Assembly (NCBI RefSeq): GCF_003602095.1
Contig: NZ_RAHH01000015.1
Span: 79,973 to 143,972, forward strand
Direction of reading: 5' to 3'
Source of the DNA: Rahnella woolbedingensis
GTDB taxonomy: Bacteria; Pseudomonadota; Gammaproteobacteria; Enterobacterales; Enterobacteriaceae
Length of the DNA stretch: 64,000 nucleotides
Below the pieces are notes generated by a model. The model was not told the origin of the DNA. It searched no databases and worked only from the letters and a program-made list of their open reading frames with translations. Position 1 is the first letter of the stretch; every line of letters starts with the position of its first letter. Both the position numbers and the translations under genes were made by a program. Of this stretch, positions 8,109-16,176 are shown one piece after another.

Positions 8109-9076
8109 TGCGTCGCCCTAAAATTGCCTGTATTGGCGAGCTGTTAATTGATTTTGTCTGCACTGATATTGGTGTTGGTCTGAAGGATGGCACAAACTTT
8201 CTCAAAAAAGCGGGGGGCGCACCCGCTAACGTTGCCACCGCTATCAATCGTAGCGGTGGGCAGGCAAAACTGGCAGCAAAAGTGGGTGACGATCCCTTTG
8301 GCAATTTTCTCATTCAGACACTGGCGACGCAGGGCATTGAGCTTTCCGGGCTAAGACGCAGTGCAACATCAACAACGCTGGCGTTTGTTGCCCTGCAAAG
8401 TGATGGCGAGCGGGATTTTAGCTTTCATCGTGGCGCTGATGGTGAGCTGGCATGGCAGGACATTCCTTCCGACTTTCTGGATGATACGGGCATTGTTCAT
8501 TTTGGTGCCGCCACAGGTTTGCTCGATGGTGAACTCTATGTAACTTGCCAGCGTCTTCTGCGGGAAGCCAGGCAGCGCAACCTGTTGATCTCATTCGATC
8601 CAAACTATCGGGATGGATTATGGGGACACAATCCGCAGGAATTTATTACCCGCTGTAAACCATGGTTTCGCGAGGCTGATATTGTCAAAGTCAGTGAAGA
8701 GGAGCTGTATTTCATCAGCAACACCAAGTCGAAGGAAGCAGGCTGTCGTTGGTTACATGACGCAGGCGTCAGCTATGTCACCGTGACTTGCGGCAATCAA
8801 GGGACATGGGTCAGTCATAAAGCAGGCATGCAACAGCTCGTCCCGTCGATCTGCGTTGATTGCGTTGACTCCACAGGGGCGGGTGATGCGTTTATAGGCG
8901 CGCTGTTACAACAGCTCGTCCGGCAGGATTGCGGTTTAGATGACCAGCAGCAATTCCTTCATGCCGTACGCTGGGCCAATATCTGCGGCGCATTAACCTG
9001 CACGCGCTTTGGCGCCATTGACGCGATTCCCACAGCAGCCGAAGTCGATGTTTATTTAAAAAATAACCAAGCCTGA
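8108..9076 (+). CDS. PfkB-family fructokinase
   Basis: The 322-residue ribokinase/PfkB-fold sugar kinase shows the N-terminal IGELLIDF strand, the substrate loop GGAPANVATAI (36-46) and the C-terminal signature DSTGAGDAF (254-262) with catalytic base D260. It closely resembles ScrK-type fructokinases, which phosphorylate free fructose to fructose-6-phosphate with ATP. It is the last gene of the cassette, coupled by a 1-nt overlap to the GH91 gene, and would channel fructose released by GH91/GH32 into glycolysis. A non-PTS fructokinase fits a non-phosphorylating GPH importer. Fructose-specific rather than other ketose use is inferred from context. Confidence 0.88.
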   Translation: MRRPKIACIGELLIDFVCTDIGVGLKDGTNFLKKAGGAPANVATAINRSGGQAKLAAKVGDDPFGNFLIQTLATQGIELSGLRRSATSTTLAFVALQSDGERDFSFHRGADGELAWQDIPSDFLDDTGIVHFGAATGLLDGELYVTCQRLLREARQRNLLISFDPNYRDGLWGHNPQEFITRCKPWFREADIVKVSEEELYFISNTKSKEAGCRWLHDAGVSYVTVTCGNQGTWVSHKAGMQQLVPSICVDCVDSTGAGDAFIGALLQQLVRQDCGLDDQQQFLHAVRWANICGALTCTRFGAIDAIPTAAEVDVYLKNNQA

Positions 9077-9087
9077 ACGTGCTCCCC

Positions 9088-9120
9088 GGTGCGGGATTTA
9101 CTTCCGCACCGTTCTCATTT
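9088..9120 (+). terminator. Probable terminator of the fructan/DFA operon
   Basis: GGTGCGG and CCGCACC form a 7-bp stem with a 9-nt loop, followed by GTTCTCATTTTC. The T-tract is interrupted, so efficiency is uncertain. Confidence 0.6.
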
Positions 9121-9219
9121 TCATCCCCTGTAAATGCCATTCCTTTCTTAATTGCCATGGTCTGTTCAGACATCGCGGAGGACAGATTCCGTTTTTCAGG
9201 CGGACCTTCATAACGCCGG

Positions 9220-9274
9220 TTGACTTTGTTTTATGCGCCCTTATACTGCGGACTTATTAAAAGACTTTTAATAA
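9220..9274 (+). promoter_or_regulatory. Promoter with a palindromic operator at the start site (ybjJ-like gene)
   Basis: A -35 hexamer TTGACT at 9220-9225 and a -10 hexamer TATACT at 9242-9247 are separated by 16 nt. From 9254 to 9274 runs a 21-bp perfect palindrome, TTATTAAAAG-A-CTTTTAATAA, just where transcription should begin. That position is typical of a repressor operator. The binding protein is not identifiable; a TetR-type regulator is possible. Confidence 0.6.
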
Positions 9275-9299
9275 CTAAGTCACCTCGCGGGAGAACCTG

Positions 9300-10469
9300 A
9301 TGTCACTGTCATCTGAAATAGAGCGCACCGGTATTCATGCCGGAAGTCCCGTCCGGCGCGTCGCCACGCGGGCGATATTTTTTGTCACCGGTATGGCGAT
9401 GGGGCTGTGGGCGGCGCTGGTTCCTTATGCCCGGCTGCGCACGCATTCAGAGGCGGGCGATCTCGGGTTACTGCTGCTGTGTCTCGGTGCCGGTTCACTG
9501 CTGTCGATGCTGGGCTCCGGGAGGATTATCGGCAAGTTCGGCTGCCGTGTGGTGATTGTCGCGGCGGTCATTTTGTATTGCCTGATGCTGCCGCTTCTGG
9601 CCGTATTCAGCGACATCTGGCTGCTGGCGCTCAGCCTGTTTATCTTCGGCATGGGGATCGGGCTGGCTGATGTGGCCGTCAACGTGCAGGGCACATTGGT
9701 GGAGCAGGCGGCGGATAAACCGCTGATGTCCGGGTTTCACTGCCTGTGGAGCGTGGGCGGGATCGCCGGAGCGGGGGGCGGTGCGTTGCTGCTCAGCGCC
9801 GGGATCACGCCGCTCGGCAGTACATTTTTCGCCGTCGTGCTGGTCGTCGCGCTGACGGCGTATTCCTGGCGCGGAATGTTGCCGTTCGGGGCGCATGAAG
9901 AACCGGCAGAAGGGCAGCCGAAAGCCAGACCGAATTTCCGCCTGATACTGATGGCCGTAATGGCGATGATTTGTTTTATGGCCGAAGGCGCGGTGCTGGA
10001 CTGGGGCGGCGTATTCCTGACGCAAGATCGCGGTCTGGCGCTGGAACATGCGGGCTGGGGCTTTGCGGTCTTTGCCGTGGCAATGTCGCTGATGCGCCTG
10101 ACCGGTGATGCGATTGTCAGCGCGCTGGGGCGCAAACGCATTCTGATCATCGGCGGCATTTTAGGTATCGCCGGTTATCTGATGGTGGTGCTGTTGCCTG
10201 GCTGGATCCTGCCATTGTGCGGATTTGCACTGGTAGGTATTGGCGCGGCGAATATTGTGCCGGTGCTGATTACGCTGGCCGGTCAGGAAAAAGTCATGCC
10301 GGTGAATATGGCGGTGGCGATGGTGGCTACGCTCGGCTATCTCGGTGTGCTGGGTGGTCCGGCACTGATCGGCTTTATTGCCCATCTTTCCAGTCTGTAT
10401 GTTGCATTTTCAGCGGTTGCGGCGGCGTTTCTGGTTATCACCTTTGGCGCATACAAACTGAAGTATTGA
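9300..10469 (+). CDS. ybjJ: MFS transporter, YbjJ-like
   Basis: The 389-residue protein has about 12 hydrophobic segments and the layout of a small major facilitator (FVTGMAMGLWAALVPYARL at the first helix; FGMGIGLADVAVNVQGTLVE in the middle of the N-terminal half). It resembles E. coli YbjJ, whose gene is next to ybjI there, as it is here. The transported compound is not known. The gene is preceded by a strong promoter with a palindromic operator, so expression is probably inducible. It is separated by about 120 bp from the HAD phosphatase gene downstream on the same strand. The orthology call rests on recall of family and synteny and is reasonable, not certain. Confidence 0.78.
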   Translation: MSLSSEIERTGIHAGSPVRRVATRAIFFVTGMAMGLWAALVPYARLRTHSEAGDLGLLLLCLGAGSLLSMLGSGRIIGKFGCRVVIVAAVILYCLMLPLLAVFSDIWLLALSLFIFGMGIGLADVAVNVQGTLVEQAADKPLMSGFHCLWSVGGIAGAGGGALLLSAGITPLGSTFFAVVLVVALTAYSWRGMLPFGAHEEPAEGQPKARPNFRLILMAVMAMICFMAEGAVLDWGGVFLTQDRGLALEHAGWGFAVFAVAMSLMRLTGDAIVSALGRKRILIIGGILGIAGYLMVVLLPGWILPLCGFALVGIGAANIVPVLITLAGQEKVMPVNMAVAMVATLGYLGVLGGPALIGFIAHLSSLYVAFSAVAAAFLVITFGAYKLKY

Positions 10470-10586
10470 TTGTTTTCAAAGACCAATGATTTATAACTGA
10501 GTGGCAAATTTGCCAGCTGGCGCGTAAAAACCGCCAGCCATCTTTTACCCTGATTGATATAGAATCCGACTCTGTAAGGAGCAGTA

Positions 10587-11399
10587 ATGGCCGTAAAACT
10601 TATCGCCGTAGACATGGATGGAACGTTTCTCAATCCGCAGCACGAATACAATAAAGCCCGCTTTCGCGAGCAATATCAGCAACTTTTGCAACGTGACATT
10701 AAATTTGTAGTGGCGAGCGGCAACCAGTATTACCAGCTGAAATCCTTTTTTGATGACCTCGATACCCAGATTGCCTACGTCGCAGAAGGCGGCGGGTATG
10801 TGGTCGATAAGGAACAGGAAATTTACTGCGGCGAGCTTGAACCTGAACAGGTGACTCAGGTGCTGGACTGGATAAGTCGCACGCCGGGCATCAACACTAT
10901 TGTCTGTGGTCGCAAAGGGGCTTATGTGCTCAATGGCACCGATGAGGATTTCATCAGCCGCATGCGCCGTTACTATCATCGCCTGACCAAAGTGCATCAG
11001 TACGCAGAAATCGACGATACGATTTTCAAATTTGCACTGAGCTACGTGGAAGACGATGTGTATCCGCTGATGAGTGAAGTGAACGCGAAGCTTGGCGGCA
11101 TTGTGGCGCCGGTGACCAGCGGACATGGCTCTGTGGATCTGATCATCAGCGGAAATCACAAAGCCTGCGGTCTGCAAAAAATCCAGCAAATCTACGGGAT
11201 CCGCGACGATGAAGTGCTGACGTTTGGCGACAGCGGCAACGATCTGGAAATGCTCAGTTATGCCGGTTACGGTTTCGCGATGGAAAATGCGTCGGCACCG
11301 GCGAAAGCCGCTGCGAAATACCTAGCGCCATCCAACCGTGATGAGGGCGTACTGAAAGTGATTGATGATGTGCTCAACGGTCGCGCGCCTTTCGCTTAA
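10587..11399 (+). CDS. ybjI: HAD-superfamily Cof-type phosphatase, YbjI-like
   Basis: The 270-residue HAD IIB (Cof-like) phosphatase carries motif I DMDGTF at residues 9-14 (nucleophile and acid/base aspartates), motif II VASG near 42-45 and motif IV GDSGNDLEML near the C terminus, with the C2B cap between. E. coli YbjI dephosphorylates FMN and the riboflavin precursor 5-amino-6-(5-phosphoribitylamino)uracil. The start is well placed behind AAGGAG. It lies next to the ybjJ-like gene, although the order and orientation relative to E. coli were not checked. A bidirectional terminator follows 22 bp after the stop. Confidence 0.88.
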   Translation: MAVKLIAVDMDGTFLNPQHEYNKARFREQYQQLLQRDIKFVVASGNQYYQLKSFFDDLDTQIAYVAEGGGYVVDKEQEIYCGELEPEQVTQVLDWISRTPGINTIVCGRKGAYVLNGTDEDFISRMRRYYHRLTKVHQYAEIDDTIFKFALSYVEDDVYPLMSEVNAKLGGIVAPVTSGHGSVDLIISGNHKACGLQKIQQIYGIRDDEVLTFGDSGNDLEMLSYAGYGFAMENASAPAKAAAKYLAPSNRDEGVLKVIDDVLNGRAPFA

Positions 11400-11421
11400 G
11401 CTGTTAAATGTTATTAAAACG

Positions 11422-11454
11422 AAAAGGCTGCCGCATAAAACGGCAGCCTTTTTA
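11422..11454. terminator. Bidirectional terminator between convergent genes
   Basis: AAAAGGCTGCCG and CGGCAGCCTTTTT form a long stem with a 5-nt loop and have A/T runs on both sides. It can end ybjI on the plus strand and the lipoprotein operon on the minus strand. Confidence 0.9.
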
Positions 11455-11471
11455 GTTTGGGGCTGAAAATG

Positions 11472-12011
11472 TTAAGGCACGTAGTCTGGAGGAACGCCGC
11501 TGTTACCGGGCTGCGCAGGATAGTAATCCGGCGGAACCTCCGATGGCGGTGGCTGATCCGAACTGTAACCGTAGCTGGCGTCTACCGGCACCTTATTGCC
11601 TTTGGCGTACATACATTGCGTGTACACCGTATCGTATTGATCCTGCAAATCGCCGCTGCTGGCACCGGCATTATTGCTGCCCATTGCGCTGCCAATCAGC
11701 AACCCACTGCCTGCGCCAATCAGCGCGCCCGGTCCGGCCTGATGCGACGCTGCGCCGATCAGTGCTCCAGCGGCCGCCCCGACGACGGTTCCTGCCGCAG
11801 CGGTACCAGCTGCATTATTACTGGCGGTCTGCGCGCCGCCGTTCACGCTGCCATAGGCTGCATTGCGGCATGACATTTCATCCATCTGAAACTGTTGATA
11901 ATCCTTTCCCGTGCCGGGTAATACCATCACATCTGGCCGGGTTGGAGGAGAAACGCAGCCGGATAAGGCCGCGGCTAAGGCGAGAACCGCCACCGGAGTA
12001 AACCTGTTCAT
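11472..12011 (-). CDS. Glycine-zipper outer-membrane lipoprotein
   Basis: The 179-residue precursor has a lipoprotein signal peptide with lipobox LSGC (lipid-anchored C19). Residues about 65-112 are Gly/Ala-rich with repeated GxxxG spacing (AGTVVGAAAGALIGAA, ALIGAGSGLLIGSAMG), the glycine-zipper pattern of membrane-associated lipoproteins such as the SlyB/YMGG-like groups. A Cys pair (C48, about C133) flanks this region, and the C terminus is Pro/Tyr-rich (PPDYYPAQPG). It is likely anchored in the outer membrane and may help stabilise the envelope. It begins 15 bp after the upstream Gly/Tyr-rich periplasmic gene, forming a two-gene unit. Confidence 0.82.
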   Translation of the reverse strand: MNRFTPVAVLALAAALSGCVSPPTRPDVMVLPGTGKDYQQFQMDEMSCRNAAYGSVNGGAQTASNNAAGTAAAGTVVGAAAGALIGAASHQAGPGALIGAGSGLLIGSAMGSNNAGASSGDLQDQYDTVYTQCMYAKGNKVPVDASYGYSSDQPPPSEVPPDYYPAQPGNSGVPPDYVP

Positions 12012-12026
12012 GACTTTTATCGCCTG

Positions 12027-12380
12027 TTAACGTGGGCCTGCGACCACTTTCATCCAGCCATGCGGGCAGGCCGGAACTTGCGGGTAATATCCTGCCGGAT
12101 TACGGCAGTAATACGCATAAGTCGGGGTTTTTTCGACATAAGTTTGCGGCTGCGGCGGCGCAGCATAAACGACGGCTGGCGGCCCGTAATAGACCGGCGG
12201 CGGAATGCCAATAACCACGTTCGGGCCATACCAGCCGCGATAATAGCCGCCATGATAATAACCATGACCGTAATAGCCGTGACCGTGGTAACCATGACCA
12301 TAATAACCGTAGGCAAACGACGCAGAACTGGCCGACATCAGTGCGCCGGCAGCAAGCATCAACAACAACAGCCTTTTCAT
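12027..12380 (-). CDS. Gly/Tyr/His-rich periplasmic protein, unknown function
   Basis: The protein is 117 residues if started at 12380, where GAGG lies 6 nt upstream; a longer frame to 12512 lacks a ribosome site. A Sec signal peptide (MKRLLLLMLAAGALMSASSASFA) is followed by a low-complexity run of GYYGHGYHGHGYYGHGYYHG type, then a Pro/Tyr segment and a small conserved tail with two cysteines (YYCRNPAGYYP.VPACPHGW). Such tails occur in many short exported proteobacterial proteins of unknown role. The His-rich repeat could bind metal ions, but this is only inference. It is the promoter-proximal gene of a unit with the glycine-zipper lipoprotein. Confidence 0.75.
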   Translation of the reverse strand: MKRLLLLMLAAGALMSASSASFAYGYYGHGYHGHGYYGHGYYHGGYYRGWYGPNVVIGIPPPVYYGPPAVVYAAPPQPQTYVEKTPTYAYYCRNPAGYYPQVPACPHGWMKVVAGPR

Positions 12381-12680
12381 AACGACCTCGAAGCACATTG
12401 ACCGGATGTCCGAAGTGATAAAAACCCACCACTCCTGAGGATAAAGATACACCTGTAGCGGCAAAAAGGTTGGCGGGAGATTAGGGTAAATACGACAAGG
12501 CTGTGGCAGCAATTGTCACCAAAAAATTCAGCAGCATAGATTTACTGACAGTTTTTTGCAGGACGTGTCCGACAGCGACGTAGGAAAGAGATTATTCTTA
12601 TTAATCAAGACTTCGTTATGCAGCGCAGGCAGGCTTTGTGGCGTAATCTCTCCGCTTCTTCCCCGCGACAAGGTGTTGCA

Positions 12681-13103
12681 ATGAAAAAAATAGTCGTTGT
12701 TGATAAGCGTGAACACTCACTGGCACGCATTTACTTTATTGCCGATGTAAAAAAGTATCAGGTCCTTACCCAGAATGATTTCACGCTGGCGAGCGCCACA
12801 CTGTCTCATGAAATGCCTGATGTGCTTCTGGTCAATTGCGATTTATATAAAGGGGATTTTACAGAGTTCATTCGTGCGGTCAGAGCGCTTTCGCAGGACA
12901 TCCGCATCATCGGGTTTTCGTGGAAGGTTTCGGAAACGTTCAGACGCAGCGGTTCACCGTTTGCGCTGGACGCTTTTATTAAAATGCCGATGGATGTGCG
13001 AAAACTCTCTCTGGCGCTGGAGGCTATTGAATGTAATTACATGCTGTTTCCTTCGGACATTATGGCGAACCGCTCCGCAGCTCAACACGGGGCGAGCCTG
13101 TGA
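12681..13103 (+). CDS. Degenerate receiver-domain protein (pseudo-receiver)
   Basis: The 140-residue protein has the alpha/beta pattern of a response-regulator receiver (IVVVDKREHS at beta1; PDVLLVNCDLYKGDF at beta3; DAFIKMP at beta5 with the conserved Lys). At the phospho-acceptor position the expected Asp is N52, and the acidic pair after beta1 is D-K. It should therefore not be phosphorylated normally. There is no output domain. I start at 12681, where AAGGTG precedes the ATG; an upstream frame from 12618 is less likely. Its stop overlaps the start of a LuxR-type response regulator (TGATG), so the two are co-translated and may interact. Confidence 0.7.
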   Translation: MKKIVVVDKREHSLARIYFIADVKKYQVLTQNDFTLASATLSHEMPDVLLVNCDLYKGDFTEFIRAVRALSQDIRIIGFSWKVSETFRRSGSPFALDAFIKMPMDVRKLSLALEAIECNYMLFPSDIMANRSAAQHGASL

Positions 13104-13726
13104 TGACGAAAATTTTGCTGGCTGATGCACACCCGCTGACACATATGGGGGTTCAGACCTTTCTGGCCGGAGAAGGGTATGAGACGATTTATGCGGCAAA
13201 AAACGCAGATCAGGCGCTGAGCATGGCGGCACAACACCAACCCCAGGTGGTTATTCTGGACGTTGATCTGCCTGGCAGCAATGGTATCCAGCTCGTTTGT
13301 CATCTGATGGCATTGAATTATCCTGTTCATGTGATTGTTTTTACGGCACAAAAATATCAGCACCTCGCTTATATCTGTTTGCAGGCAGGCGCAACGGGTC
13401 TGGTATACAAAACGGCTCCGCTGGAACAACTGCTCAACGCGATTGAATCCGCGGAACTCGGGCACGCCTGGTTTCCCTGCACGTTGCGTAATATCACCTT
13501 CCACCGCAATGCCCGTTTTGGCGCACCGGAGGACAAAATCACCCGGTGCGAGCGCACTGTGATGAGTTTGCTGTTGCAGGGAAAGCTCAACAATGAAATC
13601 AGCGCATTGCTGAACCGCAGTCCGAAAACCATCAGTGCGCAGAAGAAAAGTCTGTTGAAAAAGCTGAATGTGGGGAGTATTGCTGAACTGATGCTGCTGA
13701 TGTCGATACAGACAGCTGAGGCCTGA
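13103..13726 (+). CDS. LuxR/FixJ-type response regulator
   Basis: The 207-residue two-domain regulator has a receiver at 1-120 with phospho-acceptor D53 (VVILDVDLPG), T81 and K103, and a C-terminal LuxR helix-turn-helix from about 145 (TRCERTVMSLLLQGKLNNEI, then SPKTISAQKKSLLKKL). It resembles the FimZ/EvgA/BglJ group of enterobacterial regulators. No histidine kinase gene lies nearby, so it is an orphan or is fed by a distant kinase. A GTG at 13100 is an alternative start; the ATG at 13103 overlaps the stop of the pseudo-receiver gene. A partnership with the upstream pseudo-receiver is plausible but unproven. Confidence 0.87.
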   Translation: MTKILLADAHPLTHMGVQTFLAGEGYETIYAAKNADQALSMAAQHQPQVVILDVDLPGSNGIQLVCHLMALNYPVHVIVFTAQKYQHLAYICLQAGATGLVYKTAPLEQLLNAIESAELGHAWFPCTLRNITFHRNARFGAPEDKITRCERTVMSLLLQGKLNNEISALLNRSPKTISAQKKSLLKKLNVGSIAELMLLMSIQTAEA

Positions 13727-13732
13727 AGGGGG

Positions 13733-13762
13733 AAAACGAGCAAACGTTTTAGCGTTTACTCG
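13733..13762 (-). terminator. Probable terminator of mntR
   Basis: On the minus strand CGAGTAAACG and CGTTTGCTCG form an imperfect 10-bp stem (one mismatch) around CTAAAA, followed by TTTTCC. It lies 50 bp downstream of the mntR stop. Confidence 0.65.
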
Positions 13763-13811
13763 TATGACATCACGGATTCTGAGTCAACGGACGAAGGCAT
13801 CTGAAAGGTTT

Positions 13812-14321
13812 TCAGGCGCCTTTGACAGAGGCGGTAAAACGTCGGAACGCTTCGAGCGTTTCATCGCTGACGTGGTGCTCCACCCCTTCGGCGTCCAGAC
13901 GGGCCGTTTCAGCGCTGATGCCGAGCGCGATGAAGAATGCTTCGACCACGTTATGGCGTTCACGGTTTTCCGCAGCCAGTTTCTCACCTTCCGGTGTCAG
14001 GAACGTTCCGCGATAAGGCAGCTGGTGGACCAGTCCGGCATTGGCCAGGCGTTTCAGGGTCTTCGCCACCGTCGGCTGCGAAACGCCCAGACGCGCAGCC
14101 AGATCTACCTGCCGCGCTTCGCCAAATTCGTGAATGAGATCTGAAATCAGCTCAACGTAATCATCCATTAATTCCCGGCGATGCGCCTCGCGCACTTGTA
14201 AGAAACCCTGCGCGTGTTCTTCCACATCCAGTAATGGATTCATTTTTTTATCTTTCACTACGCCTGCCTCTTTCTTGCTCAACGGTTTTCCACCGCAGCC
14301 ACGCTCACCGCAGCAACGCAC
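13812..14321 (-). CDS. mntR: Manganese-responsive transcriptional regulator MntR
   Basis: This 169-residue DtxR/MntR-family repressor is very similar to E. coli MntR. The segment [20 protein letters not shown] and the helix-turn-helix [20 protein letters not shown] are nearly identical to it. The C-terminal dimerisation helices contain the EGVEHHVS metal-ligand motif. With Mn(II) bound it represses Mn importers. The indicated start is a GTG giving an N-terminal Cys-rich extension (CCGERGCGG); a TTG at about codon 14 would give a length nearer the 155 residues of E. coli. It is divergent from sitABCD, its likely target, with a MntR-type box between them. Confidence 0.93.
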   Translation of the reverse strand: MRCCGERGCGGKPLSKKEAGVVKDKKMNPLLDVEEHAQGFLQVREAHRRELMDDYVELISDLIHEFGEARQVDLAARLGVSQPTVAKTLKRLANAGLVHQLPYRGTFLTPEGEKLAAENRERHNVVEAFFIALGISAETARLDAEGVEHHVSDETLEAFRRFTASVKGA

Positions 14322-14369
14322 GCATTGTAAACCAAGTCCACATATCTACCAATTTATGAAAACTTGGCC

Positions 14370-14399
14370 TTGGCTATGTAGTATAGCCTGTGCTATATC
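14370..14399 (+). promoter_or_regulatory. sitA promoter with MntR-like box
   Basis: TATAGCCTGTGCTATA at 14382-14397 is a 16-bp inverted repeat that matches the ATAGC-N4-GCTAT core of the E. coli MntR site. TTGGCT (14370) and TATATC (14394) could be the -35 and -10, with an 18-nt spacer, so bound MntR would block the promoter. Confidence 0.65.
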
Positions 14400-14446
14400 T
14401 GAATAATAAACCGCCGTTTGATGCGCAGAGTGACAGGAGAGTTTTC

Positions 14447-15400
14447 ATGGAAAAAGGACGAGACATTTTAAAATTATTCAGCCATTCGCCGTTCCGCTTG
14501 CGGCTGATGCTGCTTGGCATGATTGTGGCGCTGATCACCGGCAGCGCGCAGGCGGCAGACCCGGCAGTGAACAAGGATAAAAAAAAATTTAAAGTGGTGA
14601 CCACTTTCACAGTGATCCAGGATATCGCGCAGCACGTCGCCGGTGACGCGGCCACCGTGGAGTCGATCACTAAACCGGGCGCAGAGATCCACGATTACCA
14701 GCCCACGCCGCGGGATATCGTGAAAACGCAATCTGCCGATCTCATTTTGTGGAACGGATTTAATCTCGAACGCTGGTTCGGGCGCTTCTTCGCCAACATC
14801 AAACATGTGCCTTCGGTGACCGTGACGGACGGCATTATGCCGCTGCCTATTCAGGAAGGGCCGTATCTGGGGAATCCGAATCCGCACGCGTGGATGTCGG
14901 CTAAAAACGCGCTGGTGTATGTCGAAAATATCCGCGCCGCGCTGGTGAAATACGACCCCGAAAATGCCGCTATTTATGATCGTAACGCCAAAGATTACGC
15001 GCTAAAAATCAGCCAGCTGGATGCACCGCTGCGTGAGCGGCTGGCAAAAATCCCGGCAGAGCAGCGTTGGCTGGTGACCAGTGAAGGCGCGTTCAGTTAT
15101 CTGGCTAAAGATTACGACCTGAAAGAAGCCTATCTGTGGCCGATCAACGCCGAAGAACAAGGCACGCCGCAGCAGGTGAAAAAAATCATCGATCTGGTGC
15201 GCCAGCAGAATATCCCGGTGGTATTCAGTGAAAGCACGATTTCGGACAAACCGGCAAAACAGGTCAGTAAGGAAACCGGTGCGAAATACGGCGGCGTGCT
15301 GTATGTCGATTCACTATCAGCAGCTGACGGGCCGGTTCCGACGTATATCGATCTCCTGAAAGTCACCGTCGGCACCATCGCAGAAGGGTTCGGACAATGA
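14447..15400 (+). CDS. sitA: Mn/Fe ABC transporter periplasmic binding protein SitA
   Basis: The 317-residue cluster A-I (ZnuA/SitA/YfeA) metal-binding protein has a signal peptide cleaved after TGSAQA near residue 36. Family features are [20 protein letters not shown], the ligand-bearing [11 protein letters not shown] segment, PHAWMS and the [12 protein letters not shown] and FSES regions. It captures Mn(II) (and Fe(II)) in the periplasm and delivers it to SitCD. I start at 14447 because AGGAGA lies just upstream; the frame is open to 14390. It is the first gene of a four-gene operon whose members overlap by 4 nt, divergent from mntR. Confidence 0.93.
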   Translation: MEKGRDILKLFSHSPFRLRLMLLGMIVALITGSAQAADPAVNKDKKKFKVVTTFTVIQDIAQHVAGDAATVESITKPGAEIHDYQPTPRDIVKTQSADLILWNGFNLERWFGRFFANIKHVPSVTVTDGIMPLPIQEGPYLGNPNPHAWMSAKNALVYVENIRAALVKYDPENAAIYDRNAKDYALKISQLDAPLRERLAKIPAEQRWLVTSEGAFSYLAKDYDLKEAYLWPINAEEQGTPQQVKKIIDLVRQQNIPVVFSESTISDKPAKQVSKETGAKYGGVLYVDSLSAADGPVPTYIDLLKVTVGTIAEGFGQ

Positions 15401-16176
15401 GTGACGCCGCGCTGCATCTCAACGTTGATGATATTTCGGTGACCTATAACAACGGTCACACGGCGATTGAAAATGCCTCGTTTACGCTGCGCGGCGGCTC
15501 GATTTGCGCGCTGCTCGGCGTGAACGGCAGCGGGAAATCCACCCTGTTTAAAACCATCATGGGGATCATCCGTCCGACGCACGGCAGCGTGACGCTGGAT
15601 GGTATGAACGTGGCGAAAGCGCTGAAACAAAATCTCATCGCTTACGTACCGCAATCGGAAGACGTGGACTGGAATTTTCCGGTACTGGTGCGTGATGTGG
15701 TGATGATGGGGCGCTACGGCAAAATGTCTTTTTTGCGGATCCCGTCGGCAGAGGATAAAAAACAGGTGGCGTCAGCGCTGGCACGTGTCGGTCTGACAGA
15801 CCTTGCACACCGTCAGATTGGTGAGCTTTCCGGCGGACAGAAAAAACGCGTCTTTCTGGCGCGTGCGCTGGCGCAGCAGGGGCGTGTGATGCTGCTTGAC
15901 GAGCCGTTTACCGGCGTGGATATCAAAACCGAAAACGCCATTATTGAACTCCTGCGTCAGTTGCGCGAAGAAGGGCATCTGATTTTGGTTTCGACACATA
16001 ACATCGCCAGCGTGCCGGATTTCTGTGACCGCGTGGTGCTGATCAATCGCACGGTTATCGCGGCCGGTGCGCTTGAAACGACTTTTACACATCAGAATCT
16101 CGAAAATACCTTTGGCGGCGCACTGAGAAATATTGGTTATTTAGTGCCTCAGGAACCGGTGAGGCGGGCGGTATGA
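15397..16176 (+). CDS. sitB: Mn/Fe ABC transporter ATPase SitB
   Basis: This is a 259-residue ABC ATPase with Walker [10 protein letters not shown], signature LSGGQKKR, Walker B VMLLDEPF and the H-loop STHN. The [14 protein letters not shown]-loop region is characteristic of the SitB/YfeB/MntB metal importers. Its ATG overlaps the sitA stop (ATGA), so the subunits are translationally coupled. It powers the SitC/SitD permease on the cytoplasmic side. Confidence 0.94.
   Translation: MSDAALHLNVDDISVTYNNGHTAIENASFTLRGGSICALLGVNGSGKSTLFKTIMGIIRPTHGSVTLDGMNVAKALKQNLIAYVPQSEDVDWNFPVLVRDVVMMGRYGKMSFLRIPSAEDKKQVASALARVGLTDLAHRQIGELSGGQKKRVFLARALAQQGRVMLLDEPFTGVDIKTENAIIELLRQLREEGHLILVSTHNIASVPDFCDRVVLINRTVIAAGALETTFTHQNLENTFGGALRNIGYLVPQEPVRRAV

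Noticed and set aside
9425..10159. Minus-strand frames opposite the ybjJ-like gene
   Set aside because: Arg/Gln/His-rich low-complexity translations typical of antisense reading of a GC-rich membrane-protein gene.
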